Positions 11,564-20,514 of a stretch of 64,000 nucleotides of DNA are shown here, in pieces. Each line of letters begins with the position of its first letter. Positions within the stretch are counted from its first letter, which is position 1. The notes beneath the pieces were generated by a model, which saw nothing but the letters and a program-made list of their open reading frames with translations, had not been told where the DNA came from and did not search any database. This DNA comes from Mobilicoccus massiliensis (lineage in GTDB: Bacteria > Actinomycetota > Actinomycetes > Actinomycetales > Dermatophilaceae): positions 559,857 to 623,856 of the forward strand of contig NZ_LN651330.1 in the NCBI RefSeq assembly GCF_000826525.2. Reading direction: 5' to 3'. The position numbers and the translations under genes were made by a program.

Positions 11564-12561
11564 GCAGTCCCGTCACCGCGCCTCTTCCTGGGCTCGACCC
11601 GAGCACGGCCGCGGCGCTGAACGACGGACTCGCCCGGGTCGAGGAGCTGTTGCGCGCACGGGTCTCGCACGAGGATCCGTTCATCGCCGAGGCGTCGGGG
11701 CACCTTCTCGCGGCCGGCGGCAAGCGCGTCCGCCCGGTGCTGACTCTCCTCGCGGCCCAGGTGGGCGAAGGAGCCGACGAGCGGGTCATCGCCGCGGCGG
11801 CGGCCGTGGAGCTCACGCACCTCGCCTCGCTGTACCACGACGACGTCATGGACGAGGCCGATCTGCGCCGCGGCGCGCCCTCGGCCAACGCCACGTACGA
11901 CAACTCGACGGCCATCCTCGTCGGCGACCTGTTGTTCGGCAACGCCTCCGACGTCGTCGCCGACCTCGGGGCCGAGGCGGTCCGGATCCAGGCGCGGACG
12001 TTCATGCGCCTGTGCGGCGGCCAGATCCGGGACGACCGCCCCTGCCCGCCCGACCAGGACCCGGTCGAGTACTACATCGGCGTCCTGCGCGACAAGACCG
12101 GCGCTCTCATCGCGACCGCCGCGCGGTTCGGTGCGATGTTCGGTGGGTGTGACGATCGCACCGTCGCGCTGCTCGAGGAGTACGGCGAACTGTTGGGCAT
12201 CGCCTTCCAGCTCGCCGACGATCTGCTCGATATCGACTCCCGGCCGGGTGTCTCGGGCAAGACGCCCGGCACCGACCTGCGCGAAGGGGTCGACACCCTG
12301 CCGGTACTCCTTGTCCGCCGTTCGGCGCGGCCCGAGGACGCCCGTCTGCTGAACCTGCTCGACGCCGACCTGTCGAACGACGAGCAGGGGGTGGCGGAGG
12401 CTCTGGAGCTCCTGCGCGCTCATCCGGCCATGGAGGAGGCGCGCGTCTACACCCGTGGCATCGCGGCGAGGGCCCAGGAGCAGCTCACGCCCTTGCCGGA
12501 GTCGGCCGCGGTGGACGCTCTCCGGACGCTTGCCGCGAGCGTTGTCGACCGCGCTGTGTGA
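11560..12561 (+). CDS. Polyprenyl diphosphate synthase (trans-prenyltransferase)
   Basis: This 333-aa protein is a trans-isoprenyl diphosphate synthase. The first aspartate-rich motif is HDDVMDEADLRRG (D94, D95, D98) and the second is LADDLLDID (D220, D221, D224); GGKRVRP near residue 54 binds the diphosphate. Bulky residues around the first motif suggest a long-chain product. As the last gene of the complex I operon, coupled to nuoN by an ATGA overlap, it probably makes the side chain of the menaquinone that complex I reduces. That role is inferred from context, and chain length cannot be read from the sequence. Confidence 0.92.
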   Translation: MSSPVTAPLPGLDPSTAAALNDGLARVEELLRARVSHEDPFIAEASGHLLAAGGKRVRPVLTLLAAQVGEGADERVIAAAAAVELTHLASLYHDDVMDEADLRRGAPSANATYDNSTAILVGDLLFGNASDVVADLGAEAVRIQARTFMRLCGGQIRDDRPCPPDQDPVEYYIGVLRDKTGALIATAARFGAMFGGCDDRTVALLEEYGELLGIAFQLADDLLDIDSRPGVSGKTPGTDLREGVDTLPVLLVRRSARPEDARLLNLLDADLSNDEQGVAEALELLRAHPAMEEARVYTRGIAARAQEQLTPLPESAAVDALRTLAASVVDRAV

Positions 12562-12620
12562 TCTTTCGGCCCGCGTCGTAAGGCGCCGTGACCCGTCGTT
12601 CATCGCCCCCGTTCGGGGCC

Positions 12621-12643
12621 GCCCCGTGCGATTCGCACGGGGC
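12621..12643 (+). terminator. Hairpin after the nuo-polyprenyl synthase operon
   Basis: GCCCCGTGCG, a three-base loop, and CGCACGGGGC form a perfect 10-bp stem 60 bases after the last operon gene. The bases that follow (GTTCGCGTGTTCC) hold only a weak U tract, which is common for terminators of high-GC actinobacteria. Confidence 0.6.
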
Positions 12644-12754
12644 GTTCGCGTGTTCCCCAGGTCTCTACCAGCTTGGTGAGCTGTACTGTCGTGCAATGGA
12701 TTTCGGCTACATTCCCGGTGTCACGAATCCGCTGTGAACGGTTCAAATCCGGCT

Positions 12755-12790
12755 CCGACATGGCGTTTGTCGGATGACCGCCACTGTCGG
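12755..12790 (+). promoter_or_regulatory. Candidate TetR operator: inverted plus direct half-sites
   Basis: CCGACA and TGTCGG form an inverted pair with a 7-base spacer (12755-12773). A third TGTCGG follows at 12785-12790, about 90 bases upstream of the TetR start. Such palindromes commonly bind the regulator encoded next to them. Apart from this site and the terminator hairpin, the roughly 320 bases between the polyprenyl synthase and the regulator show nothing else convincing. Confidence 0.4.
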
Positions 12791-12879
12791 ATAAAGGTTC
12801 GATAACGCCCGGGTATGGGCACGGTAAGAGTGTCCGCCGGGGTCTCGGAGCCGGCCGATTTGGCCCTACAGTGCTGGTT

Positions 12880-13533
12880 ATGCCCAGAGTTCCTGCAGAC
12901 CGTCGCCGAGAGCAGCTCATCGGCGCCACGATCGACCTCGCGATCGAAGAGGGGCTTGCCGCTGCCTCCGTACGACGCATCGCCGAGCGTGCGAACGTCT
13001 CGCTCGGAGTCGTCCACTACTGCTTCAGCAGCAAAGAAGCGCTCATCAACGCCGTGGCGGAGTCGTTCCTCAACCCCATCATCGGTCCGGTCGCCGAGGC
13101 ACTCGAGGCCGCCGAGGGCAAGCCGCTTCGCGACAAGGCGCGCACCGCCATCCAAACGTTCTGGGACACGACGATCAGCGACCCGGGCCGCCAGCTGCTG
13201 AGCTACGAGCTCGCGTCGTGGTCGGTGCGCGGCGACGGGGAGGCCGCGCGGTTGCTCTACACGACGTACCTCGACGTCATCGAGGCGTTCATCGTCGAGG
13301 GGCTGGGGATCCAGGGCACCGACGAGGTCTCGACCCGCACGATCGCGCGTATGGTCCTCACGCTCACCGACGGAGCGATGCTCGCGTGGCTCGTCGACCG
13401 TGACGACGAGGCCACCGATGCGGTCGTGCAGACCTATCTCACCCTGCTGCTCGACTACGTCGACAAGGCGGTGACCGACCGGCGCATGCGCCTGGACGGT
13501 GAGTCGCCCACGCAGACGCACGCGGCGGTCTGA
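12880..13533 (+). CDS. TetR/AcrR family transcriptional regulator
   Basis: The protein has 217 aa. An N-terminal helix-turn-helix (residues about 8-50: RREQLIGATIDL, then VRRIAERANVSLGVVHYCF) is followed by a helical ligand-binding domain resembling the BetI-like TetR_C group. ATG at 12880 is preferred over an in-frame GTG at 12871. A -10-like TACAGT lies exactly seven bases before this ATG and no Shine-Dalgarno is present, which fits a leaderless transcript. The ligand and targets are unknown. Candidates are itself, through the half-sites upstream, and the convergent korB-korA operon. A strong bidirectional terminator separates the two. Confidence 0.88.
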   Translation: MPRVPADRRREQLIGATIDLAIEEGLAAASVRRIAERANVSLGVVHYCFSSKEALINAVAESFLNPIIGPVAEALEAAEGKPLRDKARTAIQTFWDTTISDPGRQLLSYELASWSVRGDGEAARLLYTTYLDVIEAFIVEGLGIQGTDEVSTRTIARMVLTLTDGAMLAWLVDRDDEATDAVVQTYLTLLLDYVDKAVTDRRMRLDGESPTQTHAAV

Positions 13534-13564
13534 GCCGCCGCACCGACGCCGCCTCTGGAGCACA

Positions 13565-13605
13565 GACGAGGGCGCCTCCGCCATGACGGCGGAGGCGCCC
13601 TCGTC
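13565..13605. terminator. Bidirectional terminator between tetR and korB
   Basis: A perfect 18-bp GC-rich stem (13565-13582 with 13588-13605) around the loop ATGAC lies between two convergent genes and can serve both. It is the cleanest hairpin in this part of the window. Confidence 0.8.
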
Positions 13606-13631
13606 GTATCGGGCCGCAGACGCGGCCGGCG

Positions 13632-14699
13632 TCACTCGACCGTCCAGGTGTCCTTGCCCGCGAGCAGCCCGGCGATGTCGGCGTCGTCGACCGTGCCACC
13701 GTGGTCGGCGACCGCCGAGGCGACCTGGCCGCGCACGAGATCGTCGTAGGTGGGATGGGAGACCTGCCGGAAGATGCCGAGCGGCACGTGCTCGCCGTCG
13801 AGTTGGGCGAGGGCGAACGCGTTGGTCGGGTCCTCGCGTGCCGGGTCGTGGATCACGACGCGGCTGCGATCGGCGTTCTTCTCGCCGACGAGATCGAGGC
13901 TGCCGTCAGGGTCGCGGACGACGACGTGGTGGTCGCCGGCGCGCACGGGCTGGCCCTGCTCGAGCCGCAGGATGCGGGCCTCGGCCTCCTTCTTGTCCTT
14001 GAGCATCTCGAAGGCGCCGTCGTTGAAGATCGGGCAGTTCTGGTAGATCTCGACGAGGGCGGCGCCGCGGTGCTCCGCGGCAGCCTTGAGCGTCTCGGTG
14101 AGGTGAGCGCGGTCGGAGTCCATCGTGCGGGCCACGAACGTCGCTCCGGTGCCCAGGGCGAGCGCGACGGGGTTGAACGGCGCGTCGATCGACCCGAGGG
14201 GGCTGGACTTGGTGACGAGGCCGGGCGTGGAGGTGGGGGAGTACTGGCCCTTGGTGAGGCCGTAGATCCGGTTGTTGAACAGCAGGATCGTGATGTTGAG
14301 GTTGCGGCGCAGCGCGTGGATGAGGTGGTTGCCACCGATCGAGAGCGCATCACCGTCACCGGTGACGACCCACACCGAGAGGTCGGGCCGCGAGATCGCG
14401 AGTCCGGTCGCGATGGCCGGCGCACGCCCGTGCACCGAGTGCATGCCGTAGGTGTCGAGGTAGTAGGGGAACCGCGAGCTGCAGCCGATGCCGGAGATGA
14501 ACGCGATGTTCTCGCGCTTGAGGCCGAGCGTCGGCAGGAACGACTGCACCGCGGCGAGCACCGCGTAGTCGCCGCAGCCGGGGCACCAGCGCACCTCCTG
14601 GTCGGAGGTGTAGTCCTTCTTGGTCTCCGCGGGCGCGCCCTCGGGCAGGCGGGGGATGCCGTGCAGGCCGCTGCTCGGCATGCCGAGGTCGATGGTCAT
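13632..14699 (-). CDS. korB: 2-oxoacid:ferredoxin oxidoreductase subunit beta (KorB)
   Basis: KorB, 355 aa, is the thiamine-diphosphate and [4Fe-4S] subunit of an enzyme that converts a 2-oxoacid, most likely 2-oxoglutarate, plus CoA to the acyl-CoA while reducing ferredoxin. WCPGCGDYAVL gives C39 and C42, with further cluster cysteines at C73 (GIGCSSR) and C222 (NCPIFNDG). The ThDP motif runs from GDGDALSIGG (from 114) to the NN at 142-143. It matches the oxygen-tolerant KorB type of mycobacteria. The ATG overlaps the korA stop, so the two are one operon. The substrate is inferred from the family, since pyruvate-specific relatives exist. Confidence 0.92.
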   Translation of the reverse strand: MTIDLGMPSSGLHGIPRLPEGAPAETKKDYTSDQEVRWCPGCGDYAVLAAVQSFLPTLGLKRENIAFISGIGCSSRFPYYLDTYGMHSVHGRAPAIATGLAISRPDLSVWVVTGDGDALSIGGNHLIHALRRNLNITILLFNNRIYGLTKGQYSPTSTPGLVTKSSPLGSIDAPFNPVALALGTGATFVARTMDSDRAHLTETLKAAAEHRGAALVEIYQNCPIFNDGAFEMLKDKKEAEARILRLEQGQPVRAGDHHVVVRDPDGSLDLVGEKNADRSRVVIHDPAREDPTNAFALAQLDGEHVPLGIFRQVSHPTYDDLVRGQVASAVADHGGTVDDADIAGLLAGKDTWTVE

Positions 14700-16687
14700 G
14701 CGGAGGCTCCTTCCTGGATGGTCGTGGCGCTGCTGTCGAGGTCGTCCTCGTCGAGCGATGCCACCGCGGCGGCGAGCACGTCGACGAGTTCGGTGGAGGT
14801 GAACGGCAGCCCGCGCACGGCGGTGTGGGACTGCACGTCGACGAGGAACCGGCCGCGCAGCAGCAGCGCGAGTTGGCCGAGGTTCATCTCGGGGACGACG
14901 ACCTTGCGGTAGGCGCACAACACGTCGGCGGTGTTGCGGGGCATGGGGTTGAGGTGGCGCAGATGGGCCTGCGCGATGGGGATGCCCGAGGCGCGCAGGC
15001 TGCGGACCGCCGCGCTGATCGGGCCGTAGGTCGACCCCCAGCCGAGCACGAGCACGTCGGCGTCGCCGCGGGGGTCGTCGACCTGGAGGTCGTCGATCGT
15101 GTCGGCGATGCGCTCGATCTTCTCGGCGCGCAGCCGGGTCATCCGGTCGTGGTTGTCGGGGTCGTAGCTGATGTTGCCGGTGCCGTCGGCCTTCTCGATG
15201 CCACCGATGCGGTGCTCGAGGCCCGCCGTGCCCGGCACGGCCCAGGGCCGCGCGAGGGTCTGCTCGTCACGGACGAACGGGTGGAACGTCGGGTTGCCCT
15301 TGGCGTCGGTGGCGTTGGGTTCGGTGGCGAACTCGACGTCGAGGCGCGGGAGGTCGGCGACATCGGGGATGCGCCAGGGTTCGGAGCCGTTGGCGAGGTA
15401 CCCGTCGGAGAGCAGGATGACCGGGGTCCGGTAGGTCGTCGCGATGCGGACCGCCTCGAGGGCGGCGTCGAAGCAGTCGGACGGCGAGGACGCGGCGATG
15501 ACCCCGACGGGAGCCTCGCCGTTGCGGCCGAACATCGCCTGCAGCAGGTCGGCCTGTTCGGTCTTCGTGGGCAGGCCGGTCGAAGGGCCACCGCGCTGCA
15601 CGTCGACGACGATCAGCGGCAGCTCCACCGAGACCCCGAGGCCGATGATCTCCGACTTGAGGGCGAGGCCGGGGCCGGAGGTCGTCGTCACGCCGAGGGC
15701 ACCGCCGAACGATGCGCCGAGGGCGATGCCGATGCCCGCGATCTCGTCCTCGGCCTGCACGGTGGTGACGCCGTAGCGCTTGAGCCCGGCCAGGGTGTGG
15801 AGGATGTCGGAGGCCGGGGTGATGGGGTAGCTGCCGAGCACGAGGGGCAGCCCGCTGCGGTACGCTGCGGTGGCCAGACCGTAGGCCGTGGCCGTGTTGC
15901 CGGTGATGTTGCGGTAGCGGCCGGGCGGCATGGGCGCCGGAGCGATCTCGTAGCTGACCGCGAAGTCCTCGGTGGTCTCGCCGTAGTGGTACCCGGCGTC
16001 GAGCGCGGTGATGTTGGCGGCCAGCAACTCCGACTTCTTGGCGAACTTGGCCCGCAGGAACGCGCGGGTACCCTCGAGCGGCCGGGTGTACAGCCACGAG
16101 AGAAGCCCGAGCGCGAACATGTTCTTCGCGCGCTCCTTCTCCTTGCGGGTGAGGTCGAAGTCGGCGAGGGCCGTTACCGTCATCGACGTGAGCGGCAGCG
16201 CGTGCACGTGCCAGGACTCGAGGGCGTCGTCCTCGAGCGGGTTCTCGGCGTAGCCGACCTTGGCGAGCGCGCGCTTTCCGAACGCGTCGGCGTCGGCGAT
16301 GATGACGCCGCCGCGCGGCAGGTCACGAAGGTTGGCCGCGAGGGCCGCCGGGTTCATCGCGACGAGCACGTTCGGGGAGTCGCCCGGCGTGAGCACGTCG
16401 TGATCGGCGAAGTGCAGCTGGAAGCTCGAGACTCCCGGCAGGGTGCCCTGGGGTGCGCGGATCTCGGCCGGGAAGTTGGGGAGGGTCGACAGGTCGTTGC
16501 CGAGCACCGCCGTGGCGCTCGTGAACCGGTCGCCGGTGAGCTGCATGCCGTCACCGGAGTCGCCGGCGAAGCGGATGACGACGCGATCGAGCTGCTCGGT
16601 GGTCTTGGGCGTGGAAAGGGACACGGGCGTGGCTTCCATCTGGGTCGGGGCTCGGCGGGCAGGTGCTGGCGCGCCGGTTCTCGCCAT
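14696..16687 (-). CDS. korA: 2-oxoacid:ferredoxin oxidoreductase subunit alpha (KorA), gamma-alpha fusion
   Basis: KorA, 663 aa, combines the gamma domain (about residues 30-215, RFAGDSGDGMQLTG) with the alpha pyrimidine-binding and transketolase-C domains (from about 250: GSYPITPASDILH, QAEDEIAGIGIALGASFGG, TTSGPGLALKSE). This fused arrangement is the aerobic actinobacterial 2-oxoglutarate:ferredoxin oxidoreductase type, which can stand in for the NAD-linked dehydrogenase of the TCA cycle. A ferredoxin partner is not encoded nearby. Upstream of the ATG only a weak AGGA ribosome binding site is seen. The gene is divergent from htpX. Confidence 0.92.
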   Translation of the reverse strand: MARTGAPAPARRAPTQMEATPVSLSTPKTTEQLDRVVIRFAGDSGDGMQLTGDRFTSATAVLGNDLSTLPNFPAEIRAPQGTLPGVSSFQLHFADHDVLTPGDSPNVLVAMNPAALAANLRDLPRGGVIIADADAFGKRALAKVGYAENPLEDDALESWHVHALPLTSMTVTALADFDLTRKEKERAKNMFALGLLSWLYTRPLEGTRAFLRAKFAKKSELLAANITALDAGYHYGETTEDFAVSYEIAPAPMPPGRYRNITGNTATAYGLATAAYRSGLPLVLGSYPITPASDILHTLAGLKRYGVTTVQAEDEIAGIGIALGASFGGALGVTTTSGPGLALKSEIIGLGVSVELPLIVVDVQRGGPSTGLPTKTEQADLLQAMFGRNGEAPVGVIAASSPSDCFDAALEAVRIATTYRTPVILLSDGYLANGSEPWRIPDVADLPRLDVEFATEPNATDAKGNPTFHPFVRDEQTLARPWAVPGTAGLEHRIGGIEKADGTGNISYDPDNHDRMTRLRAEKIERIADTIDDLQVDDPRGDADVLVLGWGSTYGPISAAVRSLRASGIPIAQAHLRHLNPMPRNTADVLCAYRKVVVPEMNLGQLALLLRGRFLVDVQSHTAVRGLPFTSTELVDVLAAAVASLDEDDLDSSATTIQEGASA

Positions 16688-16797
16688 CGTAGTCCTGTGA
16701 TGTCAGGCTCACCTCACCGCCCGGGGGCGGTGCCCTGTGCGGTCGGCGGTTCGGGCGGCTCGGGAACGTCGGGCGGGGCTTCGGCGTTGACATGGAC

Positions 16798-17679
16798 ATG
16801 CATCGGCACTTCAACGGACTCAAGACCGCGCTGCTCCTCGGCGCGATCTTCGCCGTGCTCCTCGGGCTCGGCTCGGTCATCGGCGGCGGCCGCTACATCT
16901 GGCTGTTCGCGCTCATCGGTCTCGCCACCACCGCCTACGGCTACTGGAACAGCGACAAGATCGCCATCGCCGCCATGCGCGCACGTCCGGTGAGCGAGGC
17001 GGAGGCGCCGGCGATGTACCGCATCGTCCGCGAGCTCTCCGAGCGTGCCGGCCAGCCGATGCCGCGGCTGTACGTCTCGCCCACCCAGGCCCCCAACGCG
17101 TTCGCGACCGGACGCAACCCGCAGCACGCGGCGGTCTGCTGCACGGAGGGCATCCTGCGCCTGCTCGACGAACGTGAGCTGCGCGGGGTTCTCGGCCACG
17201 AACTCATGCACGTCTACAACCGCGACATCCTCACCGGTTCGGTGGCGGCCGCGATCGCCGGCGTCATCACCAGCGTCGCGCAGATGCTCATGTTCGCCGG
17301 CATGTTCGGTGGTGGCGACGACGAGCGCCCCAACCCGATCGCCGCGATCGCGATGGCGCTGCTCGCCCCGATGGCGGCCGCGCTCATCCAGATGGCGATC
17401 AGCCGAACCCGCGAGTACGACGCCGACGAGGACGGGGCCCGGCTCACCGGCGATCCGCTCGCCCTCGCCTCCGCGTTGCGCAAGCTCGAGCGCGGCGTCG
17501 AGGCGGCCCCCCTGGCGCCCGAGCAACGCATCGTCAACGCCTCGCACATGATGATCGCCAACCCCTTCCGCGCCGGCGACGTCTCCAACCTCTTCTCCAC
17601 CCATCCCCCGATGGCGCAACGCATCGCCCGTCTCGAGGGCATGGCCGGCAACGGCCCGGGCATCCAGCACTACGGCTGA
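16798..17679 (+). CDS. htpX: Zinc metalloprotease HtpX
   Basis: HtpX, 293 aa, is a membrane-bound M48 endopeptidase involved in quality control of membrane proteins. Two N-terminal helices (about 10-50) are followed by the zinc motif HELMH (H134, E135, H138). The third ligand is E206 in SRTREYDAD, between two further hydrophobic segments. The C-terminal STHPPMAQRI is typical of the family. The start MHRHFNGLKTALLL at 16798 matches the usual N-terminus; an ATG two codons earlier (16792) is possible. Neither has a clear ribosome binding site. Confidence 0.93.
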   Translation: MHRHFNGLKTALLLGAIFAVLLGLGSVIGGGRYIWLFALIGLATTAYGYWNSDKIAIAAMRARPVSEAEAPAMYRIVRELSERAGQPMPRLYVSPTQAPNAFATGRNPQHAAVCCTEGILRLLDERELRGVLGHELMHVYNRDILTGSVAAAIAGVITSVAQMLMFAGMFGGGDDERPNPIAAIAMALLAPMAAALIQMAISRTREYDADEDGARLTGDPLALASALRKLERGVEAAPLAPEQRIVNASHMMIANPFRAGDVSNLFSTHPPMAQRIARLEGMAGNGPGIQHYG

Positions 17680-17690
17680 CCCCCCGGGCC

Positions 17691-18162
17691 GCTCGGACAG
17701 GCGGTTTCACCCCCTGCACGTGGGCGTACCCGCTCGGACAGGCGGTTTCACCCGTATCCGCGCGGGTCCCACCCGCTCGGACAGGCGGTTTCGTCGTATC
17801 CGCATGGGTCCCACCCGCTCGGACAGGCGGTTTCGTCGTATCCGCATGGGTCCCACCCGCTCGGACAGGCGGTTTCACCTGCTTCGGCGGGCCAGAGGCG
17901 ACGGAAACGCCTGGCCGAGCACGGCGTGGGGGTGGAAGCGCCTGTTCGAGTGCGCGGGACGGGGCGCCCAGGCTTCTCGCGTGAGCCCCCCACTCGCTCG
18001 AACAGGCGGTTTCACCCGTATCCGCATGGGTCCCACCCGCTCGGACAGACGGTTTCACCTGCTTCGGCGGGCCAGGGGCGATGGAAACGCCTGTCCCAGG
18101 ATTTCCCGCGAGTGAAAGAGCCTGTCCGAGGGTTTGGCGCGAGTGAAAGCGCCTGTTCGAGC
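17691..18162. repeat. Cluster of about 12 short repeats in both orientations
   Basis: This 518-base gap between htpX and the glycerate kinase holds no credible gene. The core TCGGACAGGCGGTTTCA recurs at 17691, 17732, 17775, 17817, 17859, 17996 and 18039. Variants of its complement (TGAAAGCGCCTGTTCGAGC) lie at about 17903, 17932, 18083, 18113 and 18144. The first five forward copies are spaced 41-43 bases with near-identical spacers (CGTATCCGCATGGGTCCCAC). A composite of about 80 bases at 17841-17920 recurs with few changes exactly 180 bases later. Forward copies lie left and reverse copies right in each half, so large stem-loops can form. Frames through it are open only because the unit is 42 bases. 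Confidence 0.9.
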
Positions 18163-18197
18163 GGGTGGGGTCGGGTCAGGGTCGTGTTGGGGTCGGG

Positions 18198-19325
18198 TCA
18201 GGTGAGTTCTGCTCGGGCCACGTCGGCGGCGAGGCGGCGTAGGAGGGGGCCTGCGTCGCGCATGCACGTCTGCTCGTCGGGCTCGAGATCGGTGAGGCGG
18301 TAGAGGCGCTCGAAGCCCGCCTCCTGCGCCTCGGTCTCGTCGAGCATCGCCCGCCCGCAGACCGCGACGATCGGCACCCCGGCACGGCGCGCGGCCTGGG
18401 CGACGCCCGCAGGAGCCTTGCCGAGCAGGGTCTGTAGGTCGAGCGACCCCTCGCCGGTGACGACGAGCCGGGCGCCCTCGACCATTCGGTCGAACTCGTT
18501 GAGGTCGAGAACGATCTCGATACCCGGCCGCATCTGCGCGCCGAGGATGGCGAGCGCGGCCCATCCCACGCCGCCCGCGGCGCCCGCGCCCGGCTCACCC
18601 GCGACATCTTTGCCGGTGGCCTGCGCGACGAGCGACGACAACCGTGCCAGGCCGGCGTCGAGGTGCGCCACGTCCTCCGGAGAAGCGCCCTTCTGCGGGC
18701 CGAAGATCGCGGCCGCACCCTGCTCGCCGAGCAACGGGTTGTCGACGTCACAGGCGACAGTGACGGCGGTGCGCGCGAGCGCCGGGTTCAGGCCCGACAG
18801 GTCGACCGAGGCGAGGTCGACGAGCGCGCCACCGCCGGGGGGTAGTTCGTGGCCGTCGGCGTCGAGGAACCGAGCCCCCAGCGCGCTGAGCATCCCGGCT
18901 CCGCCGTCGGTGCTCGCGCTGCCGCCGATGCCGATGACGAGGCGCGTCACTCCGGCATCGAGCGCGGCCGCGATGACCTCGCCCAGGCCCCGACTCGTCG
19001 CGTCGAGGGCGCGACGCTCGCCCCCGGGCAGCCGGACCAACCCACAGGCATCGGCCATCTCGACGACGGCCTCGTCGCCGCGGCGGACGTAGCGGGTGTG
19101 GACGGGCTCACCGGTGGGTCCACTGCAGGTGACCGGGACGGGCTCGAACCCCGCGACCTCGGCGGCGTCGAGGGTGCCGTCGCCTCCGTCGGCGATGATG
19201 ACCGAGCGCACCTCGACGCCGGGCGCGCCCTCACACAGACCGGCCTCGAGGTGCTCGATCACCTCGTGCGCCGTGAGCGAGCCCTTGAACTTGTCGCAGG
19301 CGATGAGGACGTGGCCGTCGGTCAT
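18198..19325 (-). CDS. Glycerate kinase (GckA/GlxK type II family)
   Basis: The protein has 375 aa and belongs to the glycerate kinase family that phosphorylates D-glycerate, usually to 2-phosphoglycerate in bacteria. Visible motifs are ACDKFKGSLTAHE near the N-terminus, IADGGDGTLDA, GGSASTDGGAGM, CDVDNPLLGEQGAA with IFGPQKGA, and GEGSLDLQTLLGKAP. The length fits. The ATG at 19325 is chosen because it opens the conserved VLIACDKFKGS start; frame upstream of it is low-complexity. It is the last of three same-strand genes (aminotransferase, asparaginase, kinase), with 35 bases between it and the asparaginase. Together they could feed serine- or glyoxylate-derived carbon into glycolysis, which is inference. 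Confidence 0.92.
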   Translation of the reverse strand: MTDGHVLIACDKFKGSLTAHEVIEHLEAGLCEGAPGVEVRSVIIADGGDGTLDAAEVAGFEPVPVTCSGPTGEPVHTRYVRRGDEAVVEMADACGLVRLPGGERRALDATSRGLGEVIAAALDAGVTRLVIGIGGSASTDGGAGMLSALGARFLDADGHELPPGGGALVDLASVDLSGLNPALARTAVTVACDVDNPLLGEQGAAAIFGPQKGASPEDVAHLDAGLARLSSLVAQATGKDVAGEPGAGAAGGVGWAALAILGAQMRPGIEIVLDLNEFDRMVEGARLVVTGEGSLDLQTLLGKAPAGVAQAARRAGVPIVAVCGRAMLDETEAQEAGFERLYRLTDLEPDEQTCMRDAGPLLRRLAADVARAELT

Positions 19326-19360
19326 GGGGGTCTTCTCCGTGGAGTCGGCGCGGGTGGGAG

Positions 19361-20398
19361 TCAGTGGGTGTCGAAGAGCCGTTGCAGCTCGGCGGTGTCG
19401 CGCGTGCGGGTGAGGGCGAGGGCGAGCAGCACGCGGGCCTTCACCGGGGGGAGGTCTCCGGCGCACACCCAGTCGTGCTCGTCGTCGCTGATGTCGCCGT
19501 TGCGCGCGGTCGGTCCGAAACCGAGCCGGGAGGCGCGGACGACGACGAGTCCGTCGCGGTGTGCCTCGTCGAGCATGGCGACGACCGGTCGGGAGACGTT
19601 GCCGCCGCCCGGGCCACCGTGCACGAGCCCTGCCGCACCCGAGCGCGCGACGGCCCGCACGAGCGCGGGCGTCATCTCGGGGTGGGAGACGAGGATCTCG
19701 ACCGCGGGCAGTGGGTCCGGCAGGTCGGAGAGTCGGAACGCGCTCGTCGGCCCGAACGCTCGCGCCGGCCGGGCGCCGACGACGAGGCGGCCCTCGAGGA
19801 CGTGCCCCAGCGGGCCGTGGAGGCATTCGAAGGCGTCGAGCCGTCCGGCCGTGCGTTTGGTGACATCGCGTGCGCCGAGGACCTGACCGCCGAAGACGAC
19901 GAGGGTGCCAAGACCTCGGGCCGCGGCATCGGCCGCGACCGCCACGGCGTCGGCGAGGTTGGCGGGCCCGTCGGCGCCGGGGTCGTCGGCAGGGCGCATC
20001 GCTCCGGTGAGGACGACGGGCACCTCGGTGTCGAGCAGCAGGTGCAGGACGTAGGCGGTCTCTTCCATCGAGTCGGTGCCGTGGGTGACGACGATGCCGT
20101 CGGGCGCATCGTCACCGTCGAGAACGTCCTGCAGGTGGCGGGCGAGTCTCACCCTGTCGGCGAGGGTGAGGTCGACGGAGTCGAGTGCGAAGAACTCCTC
20201 GGTGCGCAGGTCGACCCGATCGCCCAGCCCGGGCACCGCACCGGTGAGCGTCTCGACCGAGAACACACCCGCCCTGTAGTGCTGGTCGTCGACGGCCGCG
20301 GCCGAACCGGCGATCGTGCCGCCGGTGGCGCAGATGAGGATGACGGGGCGAGGTCGGTCGGTCACGATGCCCGTCCCGGCGGCGTCGGCAGAGGTCAT
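19361..20398 (-). CDS. L-asparaginase (AnsA/AnsB type)
   Basis: The protein has 345 aa and hydrolyses asparagine to aspartate and ammonia. Both catalytic motifs are intact: ATGGTIAGS with the nucleophile T28, and VVTHGTDSMEETA with T108 and D109; the conserved lysine is in ARDVTKRTA. No signal peptide precedes the first motif from the ATG at 20398, so a cytoplasmic type I-like enzyme is likely. Starting further upstream would add an arginine- and proline-rich extension unlike the family. It lies 35 bases upstream of the glycerate kinase and 116 bases downstream of the aminotransferase gene, all on one strand. Confidence 0.92.
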   Translation of the reverse strand: MTSADAAGTGIVTDRPRPVILICATGGTIAGSAAAVDDQHYRAGVFSVETLTGAVPGLGDRVDLRTEEFFALDSVDLTLADRVRLARHLQDVLDGDDAPDGIVVTHGTDSMEETAYVLHLLLDTEVPVVLTGAMRPADDPGADGPANLADAVAVAADAAARGLGTLVVFGGQVLGARDVTKRTAGRLDAFECLHGPLGHVLEGRLVVGARPARAFGPTSAFRLSDLPDPLPAVEILVSHPEMTPALVRAVARSGAAGLVHGGPGGGNVSRPVVAMLDEAHRDGLVVVRASRLGFGPTARNGDISDDEHDWVCAGDLPPVKARVLLALALTRTRDTAELQRLFDTH

Positions 20399-20514
20399 GG
20401 CGCAATCCTGCCCGACCCCGGTTCCTTCGCGCGGCCATCTCGGCAGACGCGTGACCAGCGGCACCCGGGGCCGACCGGCGGTCTCCCACCGCTCGGCCCC
20501 GGGGGCCACGGTCG

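Noticed and set aside
17691..18057. CRISPR array
   Set aside because: Spacers are nearly identical, the copies occur in both orientations, and no cas gene lies nearby.
17720..18115. Open reading frame with a 14-residue repeat (RIRMGPTRSDRRF)
   Set aside because: The repeat period is close to 42 bases, so several frames stay open by chance on both strands. No ribosome binding site or known protein is visible.
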